The notes beneath the pieces are model-generated. The model did no database searches. It was not told where the DNA came from and saw nothing but the letters and a program-made list of their open reading frames with translations. Below, one piece after another: positions 17,430 to 25,143 of a DNA stretch of 64,000 bases. This stretch comes from Nonomuraea polychroma (GTDB lineage: Bacteria; Actinomycetota; Actinomycetes; Streptosporangiales; Streptosporangiaceae), in contig NZ_SAUN01000001.1 of NCBI RefSeq assembly GCF_004011505.1, positions 1,364,001 through 1,428,000 of the forward strand, given 5' to 3'. Within the stretch, counting starts at the first letter, position 1. Each line of letters begins with the position of its first letter. Both the position numbers and the translations under genes were made by a program.

Positions 17430-17573
17430 CACCGCGCTTTCCCGTGGCCGTCTGCGCCACGCCCCCGCGGTCACCGGTGAGGACGCCCGGCCGCCCTGGC
17501 CATCGCTCTGGCCGCCATCGAGTCGGTCAGCAGCGGCCGCCCGGCCTGCGTCGGTGAGCCGGAACGCCGGTGA
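17430..17573 (+). pseudogene. C-terminal remnant of a Gfo/Idh/MocA dehydrogenase
   Basis: Between iolA and the LacI gene one frame reads GRLRHAPAVTGEDARP. After a frameshift near 17490 the next frame reads ALAIALAAIESVSSGRPACVGEP and ends in TGA 17571. This matches the usual C-terminal pattern of Gfo/Idh/MocA oxidoreductases (PVTGEDG ... AL..ALAAIES..TGRPV). The body of the gene is missing. It is probably what is left of a third inositol-type dehydrogenase in the operon. Confidence 0.55.
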
Positions 17574-17639
17574 GCCACGGCCTCGACCGGAGATCGGGGC
17601 AGCCCGCCGGTTATGAACCGGGCCGGCCCGGCAAGACGG

Positions 17640-18689
17640 TCACGAGCGCGGCGGTGCGGTGGTGCCGCGGACGACGAGGCGGGCGTCGAGGATGAGCTCG
17701 CGGGAGGGGAGCCGCCGGTCGTCCAGGCGCTCCACCGCCGAGCGCACCGCGAGCGTGGCCATCTGCTCGGCGTCCTGCCGCACGGTGGTGAGGTTGATGT
17801 GGGACAGGTGCGCTATGTGGCTGTCGTCGTAACCCACCACCGAGATGTCTTTCGGGATGACGACCCCCGCCCGGCTGAGCACGTGCATGAGCCCCATGGC
17901 GCACCGGTCGTTGCCGGCCAGCACGGCGGTCGGCAACGAGGCGTCGCCCAGCAAGGTCTCGCCTGCCGCCTCCCCGGACTCCTCGGTGTGATCTCCGGGA
18001 AGGACCCGGATCTCGTCCTGGAGTCCGTGGTCGCGCATGGCGGTGCGGTACGCGCGGCGGCGCTCGGCGGAGCCGGGCCCGTCACCGCCGTCGATGTGCG
18101 CGATGGCGCGGTGCCCGAGGCCCACCAGATGGTCCACGGCCTGGCGCATGCCCTTGTTCTCCGCGGTGTGGACGGTGTCGACGCCACTTGCCGGGACGCG
18201 GCGTCCCACGACCACGGTGGGGGTGTGGGCGCCCAGCTCGGCGAGGTAGTCGGTCCCCGCGTTCGGGCCGAGCAGGATCAGCGCCTCGCAGCGGTGACCC
18301 AGCAGGGCCTCCACGACCTTCCGCTCGTCCCGGGTGGGGCCGAGGGCGCTGAGCAGGACCTCGTAGCCGAGCCGTTCGGCCTCGGCGTAGATGGCCTCGA
18401 CGAGGTCGGCATGGAAGGCGTTGCGGATATTGATCATCACGCCGAGGACCATGCTGCGGTTGCGGGCGAGGAGCCGCGCCGCGTTGTCCGGACGGTAGCC
18501 GAGCTCGTCGGCGGCCCGGAGGACCCGGTCGCGTGTCTCCTTGCTCGCTCCCGGCTCGTTGCGGAAGACGAGCGAGACCAGCGCCCGTGACACGCCGACC
18601 CGCGCGGCGACATCCGCCATCGTGGGACGCTTGGCCCGCGCCGATGCTCTCGTCTTCGACGGCTCGGATTCCGGGGCCTGCTCCAACAT
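17640..18689 (-). CDS. LacI-family regulator
   Basis: The product is 349 aa. ATG 18689 has an AGGAAAGGG ribosome site, while an in-frame start further upstream has none. The LacI HTH with its hinge helix is at about 23-72 (TMADVAARVGVSRALVSLVF ... RPDNAARLLA). A periplasmic-binding-like effector domain follows (LGVMINIRNAFHADLVEAIY ... VVGYDDSHIAHLSHINLTTV). It is divergent from the second sugar ABC operon, and candidate operators flank the region at 18763 and 19312. It is therefore likely to control that operon and itself, with an inositol-like effector. Confidence 0.9.
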   Translation of the reverse strand: MLEQAPESEPSKTRASARAKRPTMADVAARVGVSRALVSLVFRNEPGASKETRDRVLRAADELGYRPDNAARLLARNRSMVLGVMINIRNAFHADLVEAIYAEAERLGYEVLLSALGPTRDERKVVEALLGHRCEALILLGPNAGTDYLAELGAHTPTVVVGRRVPASGVDTVHTAENKGMRQAVDHLVGLGHRAIAHIDGGDGPGSAERRRAYRTAMRDHGLQDEIRVLPGDHTEESGEAAGETLLGDASLPTAVLAGNDRCAMGLMHVLSRAGVVIPKDISVVGYDDSHIAHLSHINLTTVRQDAEQMATLAVRSAVERLDDRRLPSRELILDARLVVRGTTAPPRS

Positions 18690-18762
18690 CAACCCTTTCC
18701 TGATGTGCGCAGCTCGTCGCAAGCTGTTGACATCCGGTGTGACGCCGCTCATAGTAACAGGA

Positions 18763-18778
18763 ACTAGAGCGCGCTAGT
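18763..18778. promoter_or_regulatory. LacI-type operator, distal copy
   Basis: ACTAG-AGCGCG-CTAGT is a 16-bp inverted repeat with a CG-centred core, as is usual for LacI-family sites. It lies 74 bp upstream of the LacI start. The same motif in the opposite orientation (ACTTG-CGCGCT-CTAGT) occurs at 19312-19327 inside the start of the divergent binding-protein gene. Two such sites about 550 bp apart could support looping. Confidence 0.5.
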
Positions 18779-19088
18779 AGAGCGTGCTCGGCTCGGAGAG
18801 TCGGACGAACGCATGGAGCATCACAGGTCGATGATGCCTGCCGCTCGCCGCGCTCGCGCGGGACCGTTCGATGGGCAGGGGAGCTCGCCTCGAGGCGATG
18901 GCGGCGATCGGCTCGGCCGTGGCGTCGCAGGACGCCTCCGCCTGCTGGGCTGCCGGAGGCCGTGCGCTCCCGATTAGCGAACTGCGGCGTCCGGAGCATC
19001 CGGGTGTCAGGAGCGATGCCGCAGGTCGGTGCGATGCCGTGACAGTCCGGATGTCGGCTCATGGTCAGCTTTGTAAAGACAAAAGAAT

Positions 19089-19132
19089 GTCAAGACGCCC
19101 TATTGACAAGGTGCTTCATGTGCCGGTTACAT
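19089..19132 (+). promoter_or_regulatory. Promoter and dyad of the second inositol-type operon
   Basis: The 490-bp stretch between the LacI start region and 19269 contains no convincing gene. It holds a likely promoter: TTGACA (19103-19108), 18 bp, TTACAT (19127-19132). The -35 overlaps the right arm of GTCAAGAC-GCC-CTATTGAC (19089-19107), the same 19-bp architecture as the dyad at 6019 beside the GntR gene. This suggests that GntR and LacI both act on this operon. A long leader of about 130 nt would separate the promoter from the GTG. Confidence 0.5.
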
Positions 19133-19268
19133 CGGGGAATCGCAGCCGACACAACGGTCGGCTGACGCGTTAAGGGGCCGCTACGAGTCACAGCACCGCC
19201 CCGGCGACCTCTCGATATCCCCCCCGATCCACAAGGCCGTGGCCGCTCCCCGGGAGAGGTAGAACAAA

Positions 19269-20342
19269 GTGCCGTACTCCATTCGCAGACCCCGTCGTCG
19301 GCATGTCATCAACTTGCGCGCTCTAGTTTTCGTGCCCCTTCTCGCGCTCGCCCTCGCCGGCTGCTCGAATGCCTCGAACGGTGCCGGCGCCGGTTCGAGC
19401 GCACTGTCCACGGAGCCCGCCGCGGCCGCCTCGGGGGCGGGGCTGCAGTCCGGGCTCGGCGGCCGGGCCCAGAACCGCAAGATCACCTTCCTGCTCTCCC
19501 AGGATCCCGGCGACTCCTTCTGGGGCACCATCTCGCAGGGCGCCAAGGACGCGGCCGAACTGTTCAACGTCGAGCTGAACCTGCAGACGAGCCAGGGCGA
19601 CCCGGGCAAGTACAACGACCTGATCGGCAGCGCCGTCGCGGACAAGCCCGCCGCCCTCGCCGTGGTGATCGACGACCCGAAGCGCTACACCGAGAACGTC
19701 TGCGCCGCCTCCAAGGCCGGCATCGCGGTGCTCGCGTACAACATCACGCAGGAAGGCGACGTCGCCGCGTGCACCTCGGGCTTCGTCGGCCAGAACTTCG
19801 AGGAGGCCGGCTTCCTGCTCGGCCGGCGTCTGATCGCCGAGGCGAAGCTGCCGCAGGGCGCCAAGGTGTTCACCCCGGTCGAGTTCCCCGAGCAGGTGTA
19901 CGCCATCCAGCGCAACGCCGGGGTCCAGAAGGCCCTCGACGCCATCGGCGCGAAGACCGAGATGGTCGCGACCGGCATCGACGACGCGGGCGCGCTGGAC
20001 AAGATGAGCCAGTATCTGCTCGGCCACAAGGACATCGCGGCCATCGTGCCGCTGGGCGGCACCCCGCACCGCAACATCGAGGCGGCGATGACCGACGTCG
20101 GCGTCAAGGTCCCGGTGGTCGGCTTCGACCTGTCCAAGCCGGTCATCGACGGCATCAAGAGCGGGACCATCCTCGCCGCGGCCGACCAGCAGCCGTACAT
20201 CCAGGGCTTTCAGACCGTGGCCCAGCTGGCGCTGAAGCTCGACTTCGACCTCAGCCCCGCGACGATCAACTCCGGCGGCGGCGGTCTGGTGGACAAGTCC
20301 AACGTCGCGATCGTCGAGCAACTGGCAGGCACGATCCGCTGA
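19269..20342 (+). CDS. ABC sugar-binding lipoprotein, second system
   Basis: The product is 357 aa from GTG 19269, with a GAGAGG site. A basic N-terminus and lipobox LALAGC (C32) are followed by a Gly/Ala/Ser linker and a type 1 periplasmic-binding domain (RKITFLLSQDPGDSFWGTISQGAKDAAELF ...). It is a homologue of, but clearly different from, the protein at 12944. It leads an operon with permease, ATPase and three inositol-type enzymes. The ligand is thus probably another inositol isomer or derivative. A LacI-type operator lies within codons 15-20. Confidence 0.88.
   Translation: MPYSIRRPRRRHVINLRALVFVPLLALALAGCSNASNGAGAGSSALSTEPAAAASGAGLQSGLGGRAQNRKITFLLSQDPGDSFWGTISQGAKDAAELFNVELNLQTSQGDPGKYNDLIGSAVADKPAALAVVIDDPKRYTENVCAASKAGIAVLAYNITQEGDVAACTSGFVGQNFEEAGFLLGRRLIAEAKLPQGAKVFTPVEFPEQVYAIQRNAGVQKALDAIGAKTEMVATGIDDAGALDKMSQYLLGHKDIAAIVPLGGTPHRNIEAAMTDVGVKVPVVGFDLSKPVIDGIKSGTILAAADQQPYIQGFQTVAQLALKLDFDLSPATINSGGGGLVDKSNVAIVEQLAGTIR
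19312..19327. promoter_or_regulatory. Intragenic LacI-type operator
   Basis: ACTTG-CGCGCT-CTAGT lies 44-59 nt inside the binding-protein gene. It shares 13 consecutive bases (GCGCGCTCTAGTT) with the reverse complement of the site at 18762-18774. An operator inside the first gene would act as a roadblock or auxiliary site for looping. Confidence 0.45.
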
Positions 20343-20430
20343 CCCGGCCGGACCGGGGCGGGCCCGAACGGGCCACCGGGCCTGCCCCCACCGGTCGCCT
20401 ACCGCGACGGACATGGAGAGCCAAGCAGCC

Positions 20431-21489
20431 ATGAGCAACACGACCAGCGGCGGAGCGCCGTCGCCGACCATGGAGGATCAGCCCACGACGGCGATCCCCG
20501 CCCGGAGAGTCCGTACTGAGCCGTTCGGCGGATGGCTTCGGCTGGTACGCGGCCGCGGCGCGCTCGAGATCGGCATCATCTTCGTGCTCGTGCAGATCGG
20601 ATGCGTCGTCGCCTACCTGGTGGCGCCGGACAGCTTCCCGTACCTGTCAGAGGCCAACTTCAACGTGCTGAGCCAGTCGATCCCGGTCCTCGCGATCCTG
20701 GCGATCGGCGCGGGCGTGCTGATGATCGCCGGCGAGTTCGACCTGTCTCTGGGGATGAACTACACCTTCTGTGCGCTGGTGTTCATCCACTGGTACTCCA
20801 GCGGGGACGTCATCGGCGCGTTCGTCGTGACCTTCGCCATGGGCATCGGCATCGCCCTGCTCAACGGCGTGATCGTGACCAGGTTCAAGATCCCGTCGTT
20901 CATCGTCACGCTCGGCATGATGTTGTTCTGGGACGGCGCCGCGCTGTTCTACAACGGCACCTCGGCCGCGCGCATGCAGCGCGGCGAGACCCTGCAGACC
21001 ATCTTCGCCGGACAGATCGGCCCCTTCCGCGGTCAGGTCGTGTGGCTGGCTCTGGTCGCGGTGTTCTTCTGGGTGCTCATGCACCGCCACAAGCTCGGCA
21101 ACCACATCTTCGCCGTGGGCGGCAACGAGTCCGCGGCCCGGGCGATCTCCATCAACCCGACCCGCGTCAAGCTGATCGCCTTCGGCATCCTCGGGCTGTG
21201 CGTGGCGCTCGCCGCGATCCTCGTCGCCGTGCGGACGCAGTCCGTCCAGCCCGGCACCGGCCGCGGCATGGAGCTGCAGGCCATCGCCGCGGCCGTGGTC
21301 GGCGGCGTGTCGCTGCGCGGCGGCAAGGGGAGCGTGCTCGGCATGGTGCTCGGCGCCGCGCTCATCCTCGTGCTGCAGGACATCCTGCTGCTCTCCGGAG
21401 CCCCCGGCTTCTACCTCAACCTCTTCATCGGCGTGATCATCGTCGTCGCCGCCGTCTTCAACCGCCTCATCGAAGGGAAAGCCGAATGA
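20431..21489 (+). CDS. ABC sugar permease, second system
   Basis: The product is 352 aa. ATG 20431 is chosen over 20413 because GGAGAG sits 10 nt before it. It is an RbsC-type permease with about nine to ten hydrophobic segments, the AGVLMIAGEFDLSLGMNY motif and the cytoplasmic loop AVGGNESAARAISINPTRVK that contacts the ATPase. It follows the binding protein by about 90 bp and overlaps the ATPase start by ATGA. An N-terminal cytoplasmic tail of about 40 residues is polar. Confidence 0.9.
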   Translation: MSNTTSGGAPSPTMEDQPTTAIPARRVRTEPFGGWLRLVRGRGALEIGIIFVLVQIGCVVAYLVAPDSFPYLSEANFNVLSQSIPVLAILAIGAGVLMIAGEFDLSLGMNYTFCALVFIHWYSSGDVIGAFVVTFAMGIGIALLNGVIVTRFKIPSFIVTLGMMLFWDGAALFYNGTSAARMQRGETLQTIFAGQIGPFRGQVVWLALVAVFFWVLMHRHKLGNHIFAVGGNESAARAISINPTRVKLIAFGILGLCVALAAILVAVRTQSVQPGTGRGMELQAIAAAVVGGVSLRGGKGSVLGMVLGAALILVLQDILLLSGAPGFYLNLFIGVIIVVAAVFNRLIEGKAE

Positions 21490-22292
21490 GCTCGAACGGC
21501 CCCGAGCCGGGCGGCGAGGTCCTCCTGGAGCTGTCGGGCATCACCAAGCGCTACGGGCCCAACGTCTGCCTGAACGACGTCGGCTTCCAGATCCGCAAGG
21601 GCGAGGTGGTCGGCCTGCTCGGCGACAACGGCGCGGGCAAATCCACGCTGGTCAAGATCATGTCGGGGGTCGTCCGGGCGGACGCGGGCGCATTCGCCTG
21701 GCGAGGAGAGAAGCTGACCGCGCCGACCCGCCAGGACACCGAGAAGCTCGGCATCGAGACGATCTTCCAGGACTCGGCACTGGTCCCGTCGCTCACCATC
21801 ACCCGCAACATCTTCATGGGCCGCGAACTCACCAACCGGCTCGGCCTGCTGAAGCTGCGTGCGATGGACCGCATCGCCGGGGACATCCTCGACAGCGTCG
21901 TGACGATCGAGGGCATCAAGAGCCCCCGGCAGCTCGTGAGCTCGCTGTCCGGCGGTCAGCAGCAGGCCGTGGCGATCGCCCGCGCCGTGCACTTCAAACG
22001 CAGCCTGCTCGTTCTCGACGAGCCCACCAGCGCCCTGGCCGTGCGGGCCACCGAGGCCCTGCTGGCCTACCTCACCCGCCTCAAGGGCGAGGGCGTCAGC
22101 TCCGTGCTGGTCACGCACAACCTGCACCACGCGTACGAGGTGTGCGACCGGCACATCGTGATGAACCACGGGCGCAAGATCCTCGACACGACGCGCGAGC
22201 AGACCTCCGTCAAGGAGCTCACCGCCGCCGTGGTCGAAGGCGAGACCGGGCTGCGGCGCCACCGCGAATCCCTGATCACCGAAAGGAAATGA
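21486..22292 (+). CDS. ABC sugar importer ATPase, second system
   Basis: The product is 268 aa with one nucleotide-binding domain: Walker A GDNGAGKST, Q-loop IFQDSAL, signature LSGGQQQ, Walker B LLVLDEP and switch His VTHNLHHAY. Like the ATPase at 14992 it is a half-size version of the usual tandem sugar ATPase, and the two share the HNxHHAY region. This indicates an ancient duplication of the whole importer. Its stop overlaps the next start by ATGA. Confidence 0.9.
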   Translation: MSSNGPEPGGEVLLELSGITKRYGPNVCLNDVGFQIRKGEVVGLLGDNGAGKSTLVKIMSGVVRADAGAFAWRGEKLTAPTRQDTEKLGIETIFQDSALVPSLTITRNIFMGRELTNRLGLLKLRAMDRIAGDILDSVVTIEGIKSPRQLVSSLSGGQQQAVAIARAVHFKRSLLVLDEPTSALAVRATEALLAYLTRLKGEGVSSVLVTHNLHHAYEVCDRHIVMNHGRKILDTTREQTSVKELTAAVVEGETGLRRHRESLITERK

Positions 22293-23206
22293 CGTTGCCG
22301 AACACCGGTTCCCTGTCCCGCATCCGGCTGGGCACGGCCCCCGACTCCTGGGGTGTGTGGTTCCCCGACGACCCCGGCCAGGTGCCCTGGAACCGCTTCC
22401 TCGACGAGGTGGCCGCGGCCGGCTACGAATGGATCGAGCTCGGCCCGTACGGCTACCTGCCCACCGACCCGGAGCAGCTGCGTGACGAGCTCGGCCGGCG
22501 CGGGCTCCGGCTCTCCGGCGGCGCTGTGTTCTCCGGGCTGCACCGCGGCCGGGAGGCGCTGAAGGAGGCCGTCGAGGAGTGCCGCGCGGAGGCGGGACTG
22601 CTCACCGCGCTCGGCGCGAAATACCTGGTCTCGCTCCCCGAGGGATACACCGACCTCGACGGGAACCTCACCCAGCCGGTGGACCTGACCCCCGAGCAGT
22701 GGAAGCACCTCACCACCGGGATGTCGGAGCTGGCCCGCGTCCTCCACGAGGAATGCGGCGTCGAGCTGGTCTTCCACCCCCACGCCGACAGCCACGTCGA
22801 CACCCAGGAACGTGTGCTGCGGTTCCTGGAGGACACCGACCCCGACGTCGTCTCGCTCTGCCTCGACACCGGCCACATCTCCTACTGCGGCGGGGACAAC
22901 ATCGAGATCATCCGCGCGTTCCCCGAGCGGATCGGATACGTGCATCTCAAGCAGGTGGATCCCGAGATCGTCCGGCAGGTCCGAGAGGAGGGCCTGTGCT
23001 TCGCCGAGGCCGTACGGCGCGGCGCCATGATCGAGCCGCCCGCCGGCATCCCGGCCATGGAGCCGTTGCTGGCCGAGCTCGGCCGGCTGGACGCCGACCT
23101 GTTCGCGATCGTCGAGCAGGACCTCTACCCGTGCCCAGCGGACATGCCGCTGCCCATCGCCACCCGCACCCGCACGTACCTCAACGGCTGCGGCCTGCGT
23201 CCCTGA
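22289..23206 (+). CDS. Inosose dehydratase-like TIM barrel
   Basis: The product is 305 aa. ATG 22289 overlaps the ATPase stop and has GAAAGGA upstream. It is a xylose-isomerase-like barrel of the sugar phosphate isomerase/epimerase family with the IolE-type start RLGTAPDSWGVWF and YEWIELGPYGYLP. The metal ligands are in VFHPHADSHVDT, LCLDTGHISYCGG and GYVHLKQVD. The expected reaction is dehydration of an inosose. It is one of three such barrels in the region, so it may serve a different inositol isomer from the one handled by 7152. Confidence 0.82.
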   Translation: MTLPNTGSLSRIRLGTAPDSWGVWFPDDPGQVPWNRFLDEVAAAGYEWIELGPYGYLPTDPEQLRDELGRRGLRLSGGAVFSGLHRGREALKEAVEECRAEAGLLTALGAKYLVSLPEGYTDLDGNLTQPVDLTPEQWKHLTTGMSELARVLHEECGVELVFHPHADSHVDTQERVLRFLEDTDPDVVSLCLDTGHISYCGGDNIEIIRAFPERIGYVHLKQVDPEIVRQVREEGLCFAEAVRRGAMIEPPAGIPAMEPLLAELGRLDADLFAIVEQDLYPCPADMPLPIATRTRTYLNGCGLRP

Positions 23207-23223
23207 AAGAAGAAGGAGCCATC

Positions 23224-24228
23224 GTGACAATCAAGGTCGGGGTCATCGGGACCGGCAACATCGGGGCCGACCACGTGACACGGCTGTCGTCCCAGGTCGT
23301 CGGGTCCACCGTGACCGCAGTCTTCGACGTGGACACCGCCCGCGCGGAGCAGGTCGCCGCGAGCGCCGGCGCCGTGGCGCGGGGGAGCGCGCTGGAGGTC
23401 ATCGACGACCCCGGCGTCGACGCCGTGGTCATCGCCTCGCCGGGCGACCTCCACGCCGAGCAGGTCCTGGCGTGCATCGCCGCGCAAAAGCCCGTCCTCT
23501 GCGAGAAGCCGCTGGCCACCACGGCGACGGACTGTCTCAAGGTCATCGAGGCGGAGGTCGCCACCGGCCGCCGATGGATCCAGGTCGGCTTCATGCGCCG
23601 CTACGACCCCGGCTACAAGGTCGTCAAGGACGCCGTCGACGACGGCACGATCGGCGAGGCGCTGCTCGCTCACATGATCCACCGCAACGCGGTCGTGCCC
23701 GACTCCTTCACCAGCCCGATGGCGATGACCGACTCGGTCGTTCACGAGATCGACGTCACCCGGTGGTTGTTCGGGCAGGAGATCGTGCGGACGACCGTCG
23801 TGCCCACCAAGCCGAGCCCGCTGGCCGCGGCCCATGTGCGCGACCCGCAGATCGTGCTGCTGGAACTGGCCGGCGGTGGCGTGGTCACCGTCGAGGTGTT
23901 CGTCAACTGCCAGTACGGCTACGACGTGCGCTGCGAGGTCGTGGGCTCCACCGGCGTCGTGACGCTGGACAACCCCAGCGCCAACGTGCTGGTCCGCCAT
24001 GGCCGGCGCGCCCAGACGGTCCCGGCCGACTGGCGGGTGCGGTTCGGCGCGACGTACCTGACCGAACTGCAGGAGTGGATCACCGGGCTGCGCTCCGGTG
24101 TCGTCGGCGGGCCGAGCGCGTGGGACGGCTATGCGGCCACCGCCGTCGCGGAGTGCGCCGTCGCCTCGCTCGACTCGGGCGCTCCCGTCCCGGTCGGCCT
24201 GGTCGAACGGCCCGGCCTGTACGTCTGA
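23224..24228 (+). CDS. iolG: Inositol 2-dehydrogenase-like (Gfo/Idh/MocA)
   Basis: The product is 334 aa from GTG 23224, with an AGAAGGAG site. The Rossmann motif is VGVIGTGNIGADH, the EKP signature is in VLCEKPLATT, and the catalytic segment DSVVHEIDVTRWLF has the family His-x-x-Asp. Its sequence (VGFMRRYDPGYKVVKDA, HRNAVVPDSF) is close to well-known actinobacterial and Bacillus IolG. Of the two copies this is the more canonical inositol 2-dehydrogenase. It lies between an IolE-like gene and iolH. Confidence 0.88.
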   Translation: MTIKVGVIGTGNIGADHVTRLSSQVVGSTVTAVFDVDTARAEQVAASAGAVARGSALEVIDDPGVDAVVIASPGDLHAEQVLACIAAQKPVLCEKPLATTATDCLKVIEAEVATGRRWIQVGFMRRYDPGYKVVKDAVDDGTIGEALLAHMIHRNAVVPDSFTSPMAMTDSVVHEIDVTRWLFGQEIVRTTVVPTKPSPLAAAHVRDPQIVLLELAGGGVVTVEVFVNCQYGYDVRCEVVGSTGVVTLDNPSANVLVRHGRRAQTVPADWRVRFGATYLTELQEWITGLRSGVVGGPSAWDGYAATAVAECAVASLDSGAPVPVGLVERPGLYV

Positions 24229-24243
24229 GAGGAAACTCGAGCC

Positions 24244-25098
24244 ATGAAGATCGCCCTCGACCCGTACATGGTGCGCCACACGCCGCTGCTCGAACTGCCC
24301 GCGCTGGTCGCGGAGCTGGGCTACGAGTACATCGAGTTGTCGCCGCGCGAGGACTTCCTGCCCTTCTTCCTGCACCCGAGGGCCGATCGGGACACCGTCA
24401 CGGCCTTCAGGTCCGCCCTAGCCGCGGCCGACGTCAAGATCTCCTCGGTGCTGCCGCTCTACCGCTGGTCCGGCCCCGCCGAGGAGGAGCGCCAGGCGGC
24501 GGTGCGCTACTGGAAGCGGGCCATCGAGATCACGGTCGAGCTCGGCTGCACCGTCATGAACTCCGAGTTCAACGGCCGCCCCGAACAGGCGTCCCGGAGC
24601 GAGGCCATGTTCTGGCGGTCGATGGAGGAGCTCCTGCCCGTCTTCGAGCGCGAAGGCGTGGAGCTGCGCCTGGAGCCACACCCGGACGACTTCGTCGAGG
24701 ACGGCAAGACCGCCGTCGACATGGTGCGCGGGATCAACTCGCCGCTCGTGTCGTTCCTCTACTGCGCGCCGCACACCTTCCATCAGGGCGGCAACCTGAC
24801 CGAGATCATGAAGTACGCCGGTGATCTGCTCACGCACGTGCACGTCGCCGACTCCTTCGACCATCGTGCCTCGTCCGGTCTGCGCTACATCGTCAACCCG
24901 CCGGGCTCGACCGCCCGGGTCCACCAGCACCTGAACATCGGCCAGGGCGAGGTCGACTGGGACGAGTTCTTCGGCACCCTGGGCCGCCTCGGCTTCGACG
25001 GGATCATGACCGCGTGCGTCTTCGCATGGGAGGACAAGGCGCGCGAATCAAGCCTGTTCATGCTCCAGGAGATGACCAAGCGCACGGCCTCATGGTGA
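24244..25098 (+). CDS. iolH: IolH-type sugar phosphate isomerase/epimerase
   Basis: The product is 284 aa from ATG 24244, with GAGGAAA upstream. It is a TIM barrel with the IolH hallmarks YEYIELSPREDFLPFF, EERQAAVRYWKRAIEI, MNSEFNGRPEQASRSEAMFW, APHTFHQGG and ARVHQHLNIGQGEVDW. IolH is found in Bacillus and actinobacterial inositol clusters; its exact reaction is not settled. It closes the second operon and converges on the AAA+ ATPase gene 45 bp away. Confidence 0.9.
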   Translation: MKIALDPYMVRHTPLLELPALVAELGYEYIELSPREDFLPFFLHPRADRDTVTAFRSALAAADVKISSVLPLYRWSGPAEEERQAAVRYWKRAIEITVELGCTVMNSEFNGRPEQASRSEAMFWRSMEELLPVFEREGVELRLEPHPDDFVEDGKTAVDMVRGINSPLVSFLYCAPHTFHQGGNLTEIMKYAGDLLTHVHVADSFDHRASSGLRYIVNPPGSTARVHQHLNIGQGEVDWDEFFGTLGRLGFDGIMTACVFAWEDKARESSLFMLQEMTKRTASW

Positions 25099-25143
25099 CG
25101 GCCCCGCGGTCACGTCCTGCTTCGTCAGAATCCCGCACCGGGT

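Noticed and set aside
17366..17557. A 63-codon plus-strand frame after iolA
   Set aside because: No ribosome site. The region is better explained as the remnant of a Gfo/Idh/MocA gene in other frames.
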